NCBI GenBank assembly: GCA_964017195.1
Contig: CAXHKT010000100.1
Coordinates: 1 to 64,000, forward strand
Reading direction: 5' to 3'
From: Siderastrea radians
Lineage: Eukaryota > Cnidaria > Anthozoa > Scleractinia > Rhizangiidae
Length of the DNA: 64,000 nt
Under the pieces are notes generated by a model. It did no database searches and had not been told where the DNA came from. It worked only from the letters and a program-made list of their open reading frames with translations. The stretch's first letter is position 1. Each line of letters opens with the position of its first letter. Position numbers and translations under genes: made by a program. This document shows positions 49,748 to 59,010 of the stretch, one piece after another.

Positions 49748-50653
49748 ATGTCCAAGGAAGATAAGAAAGACAAGAAAAGACCACGAGGCTCTAGTTCCAC
49801 AGATGGCGAAGAAGACAAGATTCTAGAAAAACTGTTTAGCATCCAGACGAGAATAGACGATGGATTCACCAAAATGGAAGATGCGATGACAGACTTAAAA
49901 CAAGAACTCAAGCAAGACATTTTAGCAATTAAAAACGAGCTGGATGAGTTAAAAAAATCGACCGAAAGTGCGTGGGTTGAGATCAACACTCTCAAGGAAG
50001 AGAACGAATCAATCAAGAAACAAATGGCGAGCACGCTCAGCGAGAATGCTAAATTAAGTGAGGCAGTCAATGGTCTCAAGGACCGTGTCATCAAACAGGA
50101 AGACTACTCACGGCGAGAAAATTTGCGTATCCTCAACATACCAGAAAACCAAGGCGAAACGAACGAGCAATGCTGTGACAAAGTGAAGGAAGTCGTAACC
50201 GCTCTTGGACTTGACCCGAACGAGATCAGTTATCATGCTATTCATCGCGTCGGGAAACAACAACAACAACAACAACAAGAGAATCTTCCCGCAGCGAGCA
50301 GTCATCAAAGTGATACAACAACGAGTGATCAGGCGCACCGCCCTCGAGACCGCCCACGCCCGATACTGGTCAGATTTGTTTCAAGAATGGATGCAGACGC
50401 TGTTTGGGGAAAAAGAAAAGAGCTGCTCCAAAACCCCGCTTTGTCAAGCGTCTTTATTGACAAAGATCTCTCCGCAGAGTCTGCAAAAATTCGAGGGAAA
50501 CTTAGAGCGGCGCTCAGGAAATCAAAGGAACTGAACATATCTCGGGCTTTCATTAAAGGTAACAAACTTTTTGTTAACAGCAGTAGCTACACAGTTGACA
50601 ATATTCCAGAATATCTGCTGCCTTCAAAACATGGCAACGATCATTTAATCTAA
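49748..50653 (+). CDS. LINE ORF1 protein (L1 ORF1p-like RNA-binding protein)
   Basis: 301 aa. By family analogy it coats the element's RNA in a trimeric ribonucleoprotein and acts as a nucleic-acid chaperone. The N terminus is short, basic and charged (KKDKKRPRG). Residues about 23-117 form a long coiled coil rich in heptad-spaced L, I and K/E. The L1-type hallmark RRENLRILNIPE follows at 122-133 and opens an RRM-like region that continues through a second block starting RPRPILVRF (about 204). A basic C-terminal domain ends the protein. A Q7 stretch (171-177) sits in the linker that splits the RRM-like region. The frame extends 69 bp further upstream, but only with a TTG start, so I chose the first ATG. 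No CCHC knuckle is present, unlike ORF1 of some other LINE groups. No stop or frameshift breaks it. Confidence 0.88.
   Translation: MSKEDKKDKKRPRGSSSTDGEEDKILEKLFSIQTRIDDGFTKMEDAMTDLKQELKQDILAIKNELDELKKSTESAWVEINTLKEENESIKKQMASTLSENAKLSEAVNGLKDRVIKQEDYSRRENLRILNIPENQGETNEQCCDKVKEVVTALGLDPNEISYHAIHRVGKQQQQQQQENLPAASSHQSDTTTSDQAHRPRDRPRPILVRFVSRMDADAVWGKRKELLQNPALSSVFIDKDLSAESAKIRGKLRAALRKSKELNISRAFIKGNKLFVNSSSYTVDNIPEYLLPSKHGNDHLI
50258..50278 (+). repeat. (CAA)7 microsatellite inside ORF1
   Basis: Seven perfect CAA codons encode seven glutamines in the linker between the two halves of the RRM-like region. A pure trinucleotide run keeps the reading frame whatever its copy number. Confidence 0.9.
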
Positions 50654-51296
50654 CCTATTTCTAAAAACATAAATCGGCTAGTTTTTTTTCTTTTTTTGGT
50701 AATTTTTTCTATTAATATTTGTTTCTTTTTCTTGCTTTTTTATTTAAAGTTTTCGGGCTTCAGTCTACTGACGGTTATTTAGTTCTGCTTACTTGTCGAA
50801 ATGTGTATTTCTTTCTTTCGTGCATTAATTACGTTTGCAAAGTGCTTGCGACATATTCCCTAGATGCATTCTCGCCATTGTTTATATATTCAAGGGAGTC
50901 TTTCTATTTAGTTATTTAATAATCATACAGCTCCCTTGCCTTCCTTTGCTGACTCGGCGCTCGGCAAAGTAGTTTCACCGTGCTAGTTTTTTTTTTTTTC
51001 TATAAACTGGCACGTTTCTGTCGTTCACGTGTGTCTTGTATTTCTGTAGTTCTTAGGATTTTCGTTTCTATGTTAATATTTCTTCTACAGGTTTCTTGGC
51101 AACTATCTAGTAATACAGTAATATCTACAAGTAAACAATTATACTCAATCAATCTTATAAGAAACCATTATGCCTTGTTCACATTTTTAAAAACAAGCTA
51201 TAAGGATAGCAACATGTTATTACAATCCAAATATGTTAAATATCACAAATCGGATTACAACTGTTTCAGTAAGAAAGAATCACACAATATCAGGAT
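50654..51296 (+). other. LINE inter-ORF region (643 bp)
   Basis: An AT-rich gap between ORF1 and ORF2 with several long T runs, the longest T13 at 50987-50999. An open frame covers 50980-51300 but starts at GTG. Its first ATG is at 51070, which would give 76 aa ending exactly on the ORF2 start. Its composition (F, L, S and V rich) is what translated T-rich DNA gives, and I recognise no domain. It may help translate ORF2 by re-initiation; see findings. I call no gene here. Confidence 0.6.
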
Positions 51297-54200
51297 ATGA
51301 CAACACCGTTTAAAGCGTCGTTTTGCTCACTCAATGCAAGAGGTTTAAACCAAACAAGAAAAAGAAGACAACTTTTCAGATGGCTTCACAACTATAAATT
51401 TGATGTAATCTTCCTTCAAGAAACTTACTCTACGGAAAACATAGAAGCAATGTGGAAATCAGAATGGGGAGGGAATTTTTTCTTCAGTCACGGGACAAAT
51501 CACTCAAAAGGAGTTGCAATCCTCTTTAATCCGAAATTAGATGTTCGCATTAAAAACATTATAGCTGATAAAAACGGAAGGTATATACTACTAGAAGCCT
51601 CGCTGTATGATTCTACGTTTCTACTTTGCAATATTTACAGCCCAAACGACAATAACAGTCAAAAAATATTCTTCTCAAAGCTCAATGACACCCTTCGAGA
51701 ATACGCTGATATGCAAATTATTCTTGGGGGCGACTTTAATTGCGCCCTAGCACCTTTAGACAAAACTGGTGGAACTTCTATTGAAAGAAAAAAAGCAGTA
51801 ATTAGCGAGATCAAAAATTTATGCAAAACATACAACCTACAAGATGTATGGAGGAGTCAACACCCCAATCAGTCACAATACACGTGGCGTAACAACTCTC
51901 TAAAAGTACAATGCAGGCTGGATTACTGGCTGGTTTCAAAAGACTTGTCAAACTCTGTGAAAGACTCTACAATTGTTCATTACACATTGTCTGATCATTC
52001 TGCAATTATCCTTAATCTGCAATCAAAAGAATATACTCAGCGAGGCCCAGGTTTTTGGAAAATAAACAACTCTCTGCTGCACGATGAAAAATTCATACAG
52101 GAACTTTCTAACAAGATACCAGATTTCAAAACAAAGCACAATTATCTAGAGGATAAAGGTCTCTACTGGGACATGATAAAAATGGAAGTGAGAGGCTTTT
52201 GTGTCCAGTATACAAAACGGAAAAATAGAGAACGCAGAAATGCTGAAAAAAACCTTCAAACTCAAATTGACCATTTGATGACCTTGCTGAAGACGGAGCG
52301 TTCAAAGGAAAACATTTTAAAATTTTATCGTCTTAGAGCTGAACTTAACGCTATTGCGGAATATCGAACTAAAGGCGCAATAATAAGAAGTAGAACACGC
52401 TGGCATGAACAAGGCGAAAAAAACACTAAATATTTCTTGAATTTAGAAAAAAGGCACCATTTTAAGACGCACATTTCCAAATTGAAAACAAACGATGATA
52501 GAGAAATTACTACTCCGAACGATATCCTAGAACAAGGAAAGATGTTCTATAAAAATTTATATACTGCAGCACCGTGCAACAATTCGAAGTACAATCTTTT
52601 CTTTGAGAATCCTAATCTTGCTAAGCTAGATGAAACTGGAAAAAATGAACTAGAGCACCCACTCAGTAACGAGGAATGCCTTCACATTTTAGAGCAGTGC
52701 GCCAAGGGCAAATGCCCTGGTAGCGATGGACTTTCAGTAGAGTTCTATTTACGCTTTTGGTCGATGCTGGGTGAAGAGTTGGTACAAAGTCTAAACTACG
52801 GATTCGAACATCAACATTTGAATATAACGCAAAAACAAGGAATTATCAAAGTAATACCAAAAAAACGTAAGGACAAACTATATCTTGAAAACTGGAGACC
52901 GCTGACACTACTTAATGTCGATTACAAAATTGCAACTAAAGCCATAGCTCATAGGATTTCAAACGTTCTTCCCAAAATAATCAACGATGATCAAACCGGA
53001 TACGTTAAAGAGCGTTATATTGGTCAAAACATTAGGCTCATTATGGATATTATGAAAGTAACTGAATTAGAAAACATCCCTGGGCTGGCTATATTCATTG
53101 ACTTTAAGAAAGCCTTCGACACGGTCGACTGGAATTTTCTTCACAAGACCCTACAAGCTTTTAACTTCGGTCCATGCATTCAAAAGTGGATAAAAACCTT
53201 TTACACGGATTGCTCCAGTTGCTTCATAAACAACGGATATGCGTCTGAGTTTTTCATGCCTGAGAGAGGCGTTCGACAAGGCTGTCCACTCTCGGGTATT
53301 TTATTTGTCCTATGTGCTGAAATCCTAGCCAATGCAATAAGAACTGACAAAACTATTCAAGGAATTAATATACACAACAAAGAATTTAAGCTTTCTCAAT
53401 ATGCCGATGACACAACTGCCTTTGTCTCTGACCTAAAATCTGCAAATAACTTGTTCCAATTATTGTCAAACTTCCAGGAATGTTCAGGCCTAGAGATTAA
53501 TAAAAGCAAAACTGAAGGTATGTGGTTGGGCGCGAACAGAAACAATACAACAGAGCCCCTTGGAATAGCTTGGCCTTCCAACTCAATACTCGCATTAGGT
53601 ATTCATTTTTCACATGATAATGAAGTTGCATATAAGAAAAACTTCGAACAAAAACTGAACTCAATGAAAAGCCTTCTCAACTTATGGTATCCTAGAAACC
53701 TCACTTTATATGGCCGTATAACGATTCTAAAATCTCTCGCAATCTCTAAACTCGTATATAATACATCAGTGCTCACCTTTCCTTCGAAATTTGTCAACAT
53801 GGTAAATCAAGCAATTACCCAATTTGTGTGGAACAAGAAAGTTAAAATAAAACAAAAGACTATGATCGGCCCGAGAGAAAAAGGTGGACTAGATATGCCT
53901 GATTTTGAAATAATCAACGATGCACTTAAAGTTTCCTGGATAAAAAGACTCAACGACAGTAATGAAACTTCAAGTTGGAGCTACATACCATTGAGCTACC
54001 TAAGGGATGTTGGAGGCTTGTTTCTACTTCAATGTAATTTTGACTTAAAAGCACTTAAAATTGAAATACCCCTTGCTTTTTACTCGGAAGCTCTCTACGC
54101 GTGGGGAAAAATAAATTATTTTTCTCCTAACACCAAAGAACAAGTTTTGAATGAAATTATTTGGAACAATCGCTTCATTAAAGTTGGTGGTGTTTCTGTT

Positions 54201-54986
54201 TATTACAAAAAATGGCATGAAGCCGGAGTCATTAAAATCAAAGACATTTTCCAAAACAATGCTTTTCTATCTTTTCCTGAGTTCTGCTCTAGATTTAAAA
54301 TCAAAGCTAACTTTCTTACGTATCATGGAGTATGCCACTCAATCCCTAGAGAATGGGTTAATATCCTAAAAGGAAACATCCAGGCGCCTTTGGATGGTGA
54401 AGATAACAATAGAATACCTTTGAATAAGCTCTCTTGCAAATCGGCTACACGATTCTTTGTCAAAAAAAAGTTTGTAACACCTACTGCCGAAAAAAGGATG
54501 GTAAAAGCAAATTTGAATGAAAAAACAATACAACTCATATATAGCCTTCCTTTCAAAGTTACTAAGGACACCAGACTTGCCATCTTTCAATTTAAAATTA
54601 TACATCACATTCTGCCAACAAACTCAACACTTTTTAGAGACGCACTTAAAGAAACCGATAAATGTCACCTATGCTCTGAAAGACAAACACTAGCTCATCT
54701 TTTCGCTTCCTGTTCAAAAGTTAAGAGCTTTTGGTCTCATTTTACTAATTGGTGGAATTTCAAAAACTCCGAGTCAATAACTCTTGATGAAAACATGATC
54801 ATTTACGGTGTTGCCAATGACTTCTCTCGTCGACTTGGTTTAAACCTCTGCTTGATTATCGCAAAACATTACATTTACACTGCCTCCAGAAAAGAAGAAG
54901 AGTACTACTGGGAAGCTTTCATGGCCGTTCTTGAAAGTAAAATTCAGATAGAGATGCATAAATCTAAGAAACAGATACAGTTGTAA
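51297..54986 (+). CDS. LINE ORF2 protein: APE endonuclease, reverse transcriptase, CCHC knuckle
   Basis: 1229 aa. The enzyme nicks target DNA and copies the element RNA from the exposed 3' end (target-primed reverse transcription). Residues 1-240 are an apurinic-endonuclease-like domain with the expected residues: N13 in SLNARG, E42 in LQET, Y114 in NIYSPN, D146 and N148 in GGDFN, and D233-H234 in SDHS. The reverse transcriptase spans about 505-770. ENWRPLTLLNVDYK is at 531-544, catalytic D602 lies in FIDFKKAFD, RQGCPLSG is at 660-667 and YADD at 702-705 (D704, D705). The conserved block GPREKGGLDMPDF (858-870) follows. A C-terminal knuckle has C1123, C1126, H1134 and C1139 (C-x2-C-x7-H-x4-C). 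Length is typical of L1/Tx1 ORF2. The start ATG overlaps a TGA stop of the frame before it. No catalytic residue is missing and no break is seen, so the enzyme is probably functional. Confidence 0.96.
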   Translation: MTTPFKASFCSLNARGLNQTRKRRQLFRWLHNYKFDVIFLQETYSTENIEAMWKSEWGGNFFFSHGTNHSKGVAILFNPKLDVRIKNIIADKNGRYILLEASLYDSTFLLCNIYSPNDNNSQKIFFSKLNDTLREYADMQIILGGDFNCALAPLDKTGGTSIERKKAVISEIKNLCKTYNLQDVWRSQHPNQSQYTWRNNSLKVQCRLDYWLVSKDLSNSVKDSTIVHYTLSDHSAIILNLQSKEYTQRGPGFWKINNSLLHDEKFIQELSNKIPDFKTKHNYLEDKGLYWDMIKMEVRGFCVQYTKRKNRERRNAEKNLQTQIDHLMTLLKTERSKENILKFYRLRAELNAIAEYRTKGAIIRSRTRWHEQGEKNTKYFLNLEKRHHFKTHISKLKTNDDREITTPNDILEQGKMFYKNLYTAAPCNNSKYNLFFENPNLAKLDETGKNELEHPLSNEECLHILEQCAKGKCPGSDGLSVEFYLRFWSMLGEELVQSLNYGFEHQHLNITQKQGIIKVIPKKRKDKLYLENWRPLTLLNVDYKIATKAIAHRISNVLPKIINDDQTGYVKERYIGQNIRLIMDIMKVTELENIPGLAIFIDFKKAFDTVDWNFLHKTLQAFNFGPCIQKWIKTFYTDCSSCFINNGYASEFFMPERGVRQGCPLSGILFVLCAEILANAIRTDKTIQGINIHNKEFKLSQYADDTTAFVSDLKSANNLFQLLSNFQECSGLEINKSKTEGMWLGANRNNTTEPLGIAWPSNSILALGIHFSHDNEVAYKKNFEQKLNSMKSLLNLWYPRNLTLYGRITILKSLAISKLVYNTSVLTFPSKFVNMVNQAITQFVWNKKVKIKQKTMIGPREKGGLDMPDFEIINDALKVSWIKRLNDSNETSSWSYIPLSYLRDVGGLFLLQCNFDLKALKIEIPLAFYSEALYAWGKINYFSPNTKEQVLNEIIWNNRFIKVGGVSVYYKKWHEAGVIKIKDIFQNNAFLSFPEFCSRFKIKANFLTYHGVCHSIPREWVNILKGNIQAPLDGEDNNRIPLNKLSCKSATRFFVKKKFVTPTAEKRMVKANLNEKTIQLIYSLPFKVTKDTRLAIFQFKIIHHILPTNSTLFRDALKETDKCHLCSERQTLAHLFASCSKVKSFWSHFTNWWNFKNSESITLDENMIIYGVANDFSRRLGLNLCLIIAKHYIYTASRKEEEYYWEAFMAVLESKIQIEMHKSKKQIQL

Positions 54987-55155
54987 TCCGTAACAATAAC
55001 TATAGAAATAAGTATATATTAAAATAAACACATATAGAAATAATAGATATAATAACAACAAAAGTAGGCACCCAGGTTTCCTGTTCTCTGTAATATATTC
55101 TTTTTTTTTTTATTTTAGTTTCTGCATGCCCTTTGTGTAACGTAAATTATTCTCT

Positions 55156-55223
55156 GTAAGTAAGCTATATATTGTAGTGTATTGTAATTGTAAGTAAGCT
55201 ATGTATTGTTATGTATTGTAAGT
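55156..55223 (+). repeat. 34-bp tandem duplication in LINE 3' UTR
   Basis: Two adjacent 34-bp copies (55156-55189, 55190-55223), each starting GTAAGTAAGCTAT, with four mismatches. A fragment of a further copy may overlap the end (GTAAGTC at 55219). Confidence 0.75.
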
Positions 55224-55234
55224 CAGTGTTAATC

Positions 55235-55240
55235 AATAAA
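55235..55240 (+). promoter_or_regulatory. Polyadenylation signal AATAAA
   Basis: A canonical hexamer that ends 11 bp before the A tail begins, fitting Pol II transcription and 3' processing of the LINE RNA. Confidence 0.85.
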
Positions 55241-55251
55241 CTGCTTTATCT

Positions 55252-55278
55252 AAAAAAAAAAAAAAAAAAAAAAAAAAA
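55252..55278 (-). terminator. LINE poly-A tail; T27 run in the 5S direction
   Basis: 27 uninterrupted A on the plus strand mark the reverse-transcribed tail; the last two could belong to the target duplication. In the direction of the 5S gene at 55305 the tract is T27, beginning 27 nt past that gene's 3' end, and should act as a very strong Pol III stop. Confidence 0.7.
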
Positions 55279-55290
55279 TGAGAGCAAAAG
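55277..55290 (+). repeat. Target-site duplication, right copy
   Basis: AATGAGAGCAAAAG. The G at 55280 replaces the A of the left copy and of the array consensus. The first two A merge with the poly-A tail, so the left boundary is uncertain by a few bases. The safest core is 55281-55290. Confidence 0.75.
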
Positions 55291-55294
55291 AAAA
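55286..55294 (-). terminator. Pol III terminator of the 5S gene at the LINE junction
   Basis: TTTTCTTTT in the 5S direction, kept intact because the target duplication restored it. The LINE therefore did not remove the terminator of this 5S copy. Confidence 0.7.
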
Positions 55295-55304
55295 TGAAAC
55301 GAAG

Positions 55305-55425
55305 AAGCCTACAACACGAGGGGTTCCCAAGTGGTCACCCAGCGAAGTACTAACCTCGCCCGACAGGGCTTGACTTCGGTGATCGGACGAGAACCGGTTT
55401 TTTTCCCTGTGGTGTGGTCGTAGAC
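55305..55425 (-). rRNA. 5S rRNA: 5S ribosomal RNA, copy 98 (right neighbour of the LINE)
   Basis: Consensus gene; A10, G. The LINE lies just past its 3' end. Confidence 0.95.
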
Positions 55426-55816
55426 GTAAAGCGTAAGAAAAAGTTGAGGCATTTCAAGTGACAAAAAAAAAACAAAGAATGCATGCTACTGCTGCAATAT
55501 GGCCTTTAAAACGCGCAATTAACGTCTCGTTGTTGCGCTTCGAGTTACTTGATGTCACAGGCGGTTGATTTGATGTCACAAATGAAATTCGAACCTTGTC
55601 GCGCGCTGAAGAACAAAGGTTGCGTTCGCTGATGGCTCGTGTCAAACTTAACGGTGCAGGTTTTTTGATTTCTTCCTTCCTTTGAAGTTGCTTTTTCTTG
55701 TCCTGGCTGAATTTTGCCCTCCAATATTCCCTTAGAAAACCAATCTGCCCTTAGAATAAAACAACAAAATTGAAACTAAAACAAAATCAATAAGAGCAAA
55801 AGAAAATCAAACGAAG

Positions 55817-55937
55817 AAGCCTACAACACGAGGGGTTCCCAAGTGGTCACCCAGCGAAGTACTAACCTCGCCCGACAGGGCTTGACTTCGGTGATCGGAC
55901 GAGAACCGGTTTTTTTCCCTGTGGTGTGGTCGTAGAC
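55817..55937 (-). rRNA. 5S rRNA: 5S ribosomal RNA, copy 99
   Basis: Consensus; A10, C. Confidence 0.95.
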
Positions 55938-56328
55938 GTAAAGCGTAAGAAAAAGTTGAGGCATTTCAAGTGACAAAAAAAAAACAAAGAATGCATGCTA
56001 CTGCTGCAATATGGCCTTTAAAACGCGCAATTAACGTCTCGTTGTTGCGCTTCGAGTTACTTGATGTCACAGGCGGTTGATTTGATGTCACAAATGAAAT
56101 TCGAACCTTGTCGCGCGCTGAAGAACAAAGGTTGCGTTCGCTGATGGCTCGTGTCAAACTTAACGGTGCAGGTTTTTTGATTTCTTCCTTCCTTTGAAGT
56201 TGCTTTTTCTTGTCCTGGCTGAATTTTGCCCTCCAATATTCCCTTAGAAAACCAATCTGCCCTTAGAATAAAACAACAAAATTGAAACTAAAACAAAATC
56301 AATAAGAGCAAAAGAAAATCAAACGAAG

Positions 56329-56449
56329 AAGCCTACAACACGAGGGGTTCCCAAGTGGTCACCCAGCGAAGTACTAACCTCGCCCGACAGGGCTTGACTT
56401 CGGTGATCGGACGAGAACCGGTTTTTTTCCCTGTGGTGTGGTCGTAGAC
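56329..56449 (-). rRNA. 5S rRNA: 5S ribosomal RNA, copy 100
   Basis: Consensus; A10, C. Confidence 0.95.
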
Positions 56450-56840
56450 GTAAAGCGTAAGAAAAAGTTGAGGCATTTCAAGTGACAAAAAAAAAACAAA
56501 GAATGCATGCTACTGCTGCAATATGGCCTTTAAAACGCGCAATTAACGTCTCGTTGTTGCGCTTCGAGTTACTTGATGTCACAGGCGGTTGATTTGATGT
56601 CACAAATGAAATTCGAACCTTGTCGCGCGCTGAAGAACAAAGGTTGCGTTCGCTGATGGCTCGTGTCAAACTTAACGGTGCAGGTTTTTTGATTTCTTCC
56701 TTCCTTTGAAGTTGCTTTTTCTTGTCCTGGCTGAATTTTGCCCTCCAATATTCCCTTAGAAAACCAATCTGCCCTTAGAATAAAACAACAAAATTGAAAC
56801 TAAAACAAAATCAATAAGAGCAAAAGAAAATGAAACGAAG

Positions 56841-56961
56841 AAGCCTACAACACGAGGGGTTCCCAAGTGGTCACCCAGCGAAGTACTAACCTCGCCCGAC
56901 AGGGCTTGACTTCGGTGATCGGACGAGAACCGGTTTTTTTCCCTGTGGTGTGGTCGTAGAC
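56841..56961 (-). rRNA. 5S rRNA: 5S ribosomal RNA, copy 101
   Basis: Consensus; A10, G. Confidence 0.95.
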
Positions 56962-57352
56962 GTAAAGCGTAAGAAAAAGTTGAGGCATTTCAAGTGACAA
57001 AAAAAAAACAAAGAATGCATGCTACTGCTGCAATATGGCCTTTAAAACGCGCAATTAACGTCTCGTTGTTGCGCTTCGAGTTACTTGATGTCACAGGCGG
57101 TTGATTTGATGTCACAAATGAAATTCGAACCTTGTCGCGCGCTGAAGAACAAAGGTTGCGTTCGCTGATGGCTCGTGTCAAACTTAACGGTGCAGGTTTT
57201 TTGATTTCTTCCTTCCTTTGAAGTTGCTTTTTCTTGTCCTGGCTGAATTTTGCCCTCCAATATTCCCTTAGAAAACCAATCTGCCCTTAGAATAAAACAA
57301 CAAAATTGAAACTAAAACAAAATCAATAAGAGCAAAAGAAAATCAAACGAAG

Positions 57353-57473
57353 AAGCCTACAACACGAGGGGTTCCCAAGTGGTCACCCAGCGAAGTACTA
57401 ACCTCGCCCGACAGGGCTTGACTTCGGTGATCGGACGAGAACCGGTTTTTTTCCCTGTGGTGTGGTCGTAGAC
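57353..57473 (-). rRNA. 5S rRNA: 5S ribosomal RNA, copy 102
   Basis: Consensus; A10, C. Confidence 0.95.
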
Positions 57474-57864
57474 GTAAAGCGTAAGAAAAAGTTGAGGCAT
57501 TTCAAGTGACAAAAAAAAAACAAAGAATGCATGCTACTGCTGCAATATGGCCTTTAAAACGCGCAATTAACGTCTCGTTGTTGCGCTTCGAGTTACTTGA
57601 TGTCACAGGCGGTTGATTTGATGTCACAAATGAAATTCGAACCTTGTCGCGCGCTGAAGAACAAAGGTTGCGTTCGCTGATGGCTCGTGTCAAACTTAAC
57701 GGTGCAGGTTTTTTGATTTCTTCCTTCCTTTGAAGTTGCTTTTTCTTGTCCTGGCTGAATTTTGCCCTCCAATATTCCCTTAGAAAACCAATCTGCCCTT
57801 AGAATAAAACAACAAAATTGAAACTAAAACAAAATCAATAAGAGCAAAAGAAAATGAAACGAAG

Positions 57865-57985
57865 AAGCCTACAACACGAGGGGTTCCCAAGTGGTCACCC
57901 AGCGAAGTACTAACCTCGCCCGACAGGGCTTGACTTCGGTGATCGGACGAGAACCGGTTTTTTTCCCTGTGGTGTGGTCGTAGAC
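57865..57985 (-). rRNA. 5S rRNA: 5S ribosomal RNA, copy 103
   Basis: Consensus; A10, G. Confidence 0.95.
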
Positions 57986-58376
57986 GTAAAGCGTAAGAAA
58001 AAGTTGAGGCATTTCAAGTGACAAAAAAAAAACAAAGAATGCATGCTACTGCTGCAATATGGCCTTTAAAACGCGCAATTAACGTCTCGTTGTTGCGCTT
58101 CGAGTTACTTGATGTCACAGGCGGTTGATTTGATGTCACAAATGAAATTCGAACCTTGTCGCGCGCTGAAGAACAAAGGTTGCGTTCGCTGATGGCTCGT
58201 GTCAAACTTAACGGTGCAGGTTTTTTGATTTCTTCCTTCCTTTGAAGTTGCTTTTTCTTGTCCTGGCTGAATTTTGCCCTCCAATATTCCCTTAGAAAAC
58301 CAATCTGCCCTTAGAATAAAACAACAAAATTGAAACTAAAACAAAATCAATAAGAGCAAAAGAAAATGAAACGAAG

Positions 58377-58497
58377 AAGCCTACAACACGAGGGGTTCCC
58401 AAGTGGTCACCCAGCGAAGTACTAGCCTCGCCCGACAGGGCTTGACTTCGGTGATCGGACGAGAACCGGTTTTTTTCCCTGTGGTGTGGTCGTAGAC
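58377..58497 (-). rRNA. 5S rRNA: 5S ribosomal RNA, copy 104 (T73C)
   Basis: Private change at 58425 gives T73C in loop E, next to helix V. A11, G. Confidence 0.93.
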
Positions 58498-58889
58498 GTA
58501 AAGCGTAAGAAAAAGTTGAGGCATTTCAAGTGACAAAAAAAAAAACAAAGAATGCATGCTACTGCTGCAATATGGCCTTTAAAACGCGCAATTAACGTCT
58601 CGTTGTTGCGCTTCGAGTTACTTGATGTCACAGGCGGTTGATTTGATGTCACAAATGAAATTCGAACCTTGTCGCGCGCTGAAGAACAAAGGTTGCGTTC
58701 GCTGATGGCTCGTGTCAAACTTAACGGTGCAGGTTTTTTGATTTCTTCCTTCCTTTGAAGTTGCTTTTTCTTGTCCTGGCTGAATTTTGCCCTCCAATAT
58801 TCCCTTAGAAAACCAATCTGCCCTTAGAATAAAACAACAAAATTGAAACTAAAACAAAATCAATAAGAGCAAAAGAAAATCAAACGAAG

Positions 58890-59010
58890 AAGCCTACAAC
58901 ACGAGGGGTTCCCAAGTGGTCACCCAGCGAAGTACTAACCTCGCCCGACAGGGCTTGACTTCGGTGATCGGACGAGAACCGGTTTTTTTCCCTGTGGTGT
59001 GGTCGTAGAC
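58890..59010 (-). rRNA. 5S rRNA: 5S ribosomal RNA, copy 105
   Basis: Consensus; A10, C. Confidence 0.95.

Larger units (their letters stand above)
54987..55251 (+). other. LINE 3' UTR
   Basis: 265 bp, AT-rich, holding a T11 run (55101-55111), a 34-bp tandem duplication and a polyadenylation signal just before the A tail. I see no coding frame of note. Confidence 0.8.
49580..55278 (+). mobile_element. Full-length L1/Tx1-like non-LTR retrotransposon (LINE) in the 5S array
   Basis: The 5.7-kb insertion splits one 5S spacer 26 bp past the 3' end of the gene at 55305. It has the LINE layout: short 5' UTR, ORF1 with a coiled coil and an L1-type RNA-binding region, ORF2 with endonuclease, reverse transcriptase and CCHC knuckle, then a 3' UTR, AATAAA and a 27-A tail. 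A 14-bp target duplication with one mismatch flanks it. It lies opposite to the 5S genes. Both ORFs are open, and the 5' end begins with a G-rich GGAGAGGAGG, as in full-length copies, so it looks recent and possibly autonomous. The reverse transcriptase and the region after it resemble the Tx1 branch of the L1 group. That placement is from recall and needs a tree. Some Tx1 families target 5S, tRNA or U2 genes, but one copy in 114 units does not show targeting. Confidence 0.95.

Noticed and set aside
50205..50534. Other open frames overlapping ORF1 and ORF2 on both strands (for example 49690-50094 minus, 50205-50534 plus, 54323-54583 minus)
   Set aside because: They are shadows of ORF1 or ORF2, with no recognisable domain and no independent start context.
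50980..51300. A 106-codon frame between ORF1 and ORF2 as a third gene
   Set aside because: It starts at GTG in a T13 run, has the composition of translated T-rich DNA and shows no domain. It is kept only as a possible re-initiation element.
49580..55278. An LTR retrotransposon or retrovirus
   Set aside because: There are no terminal repeats, protease or integrase. The endonuclease is APE-type and the element ends in poly-A.
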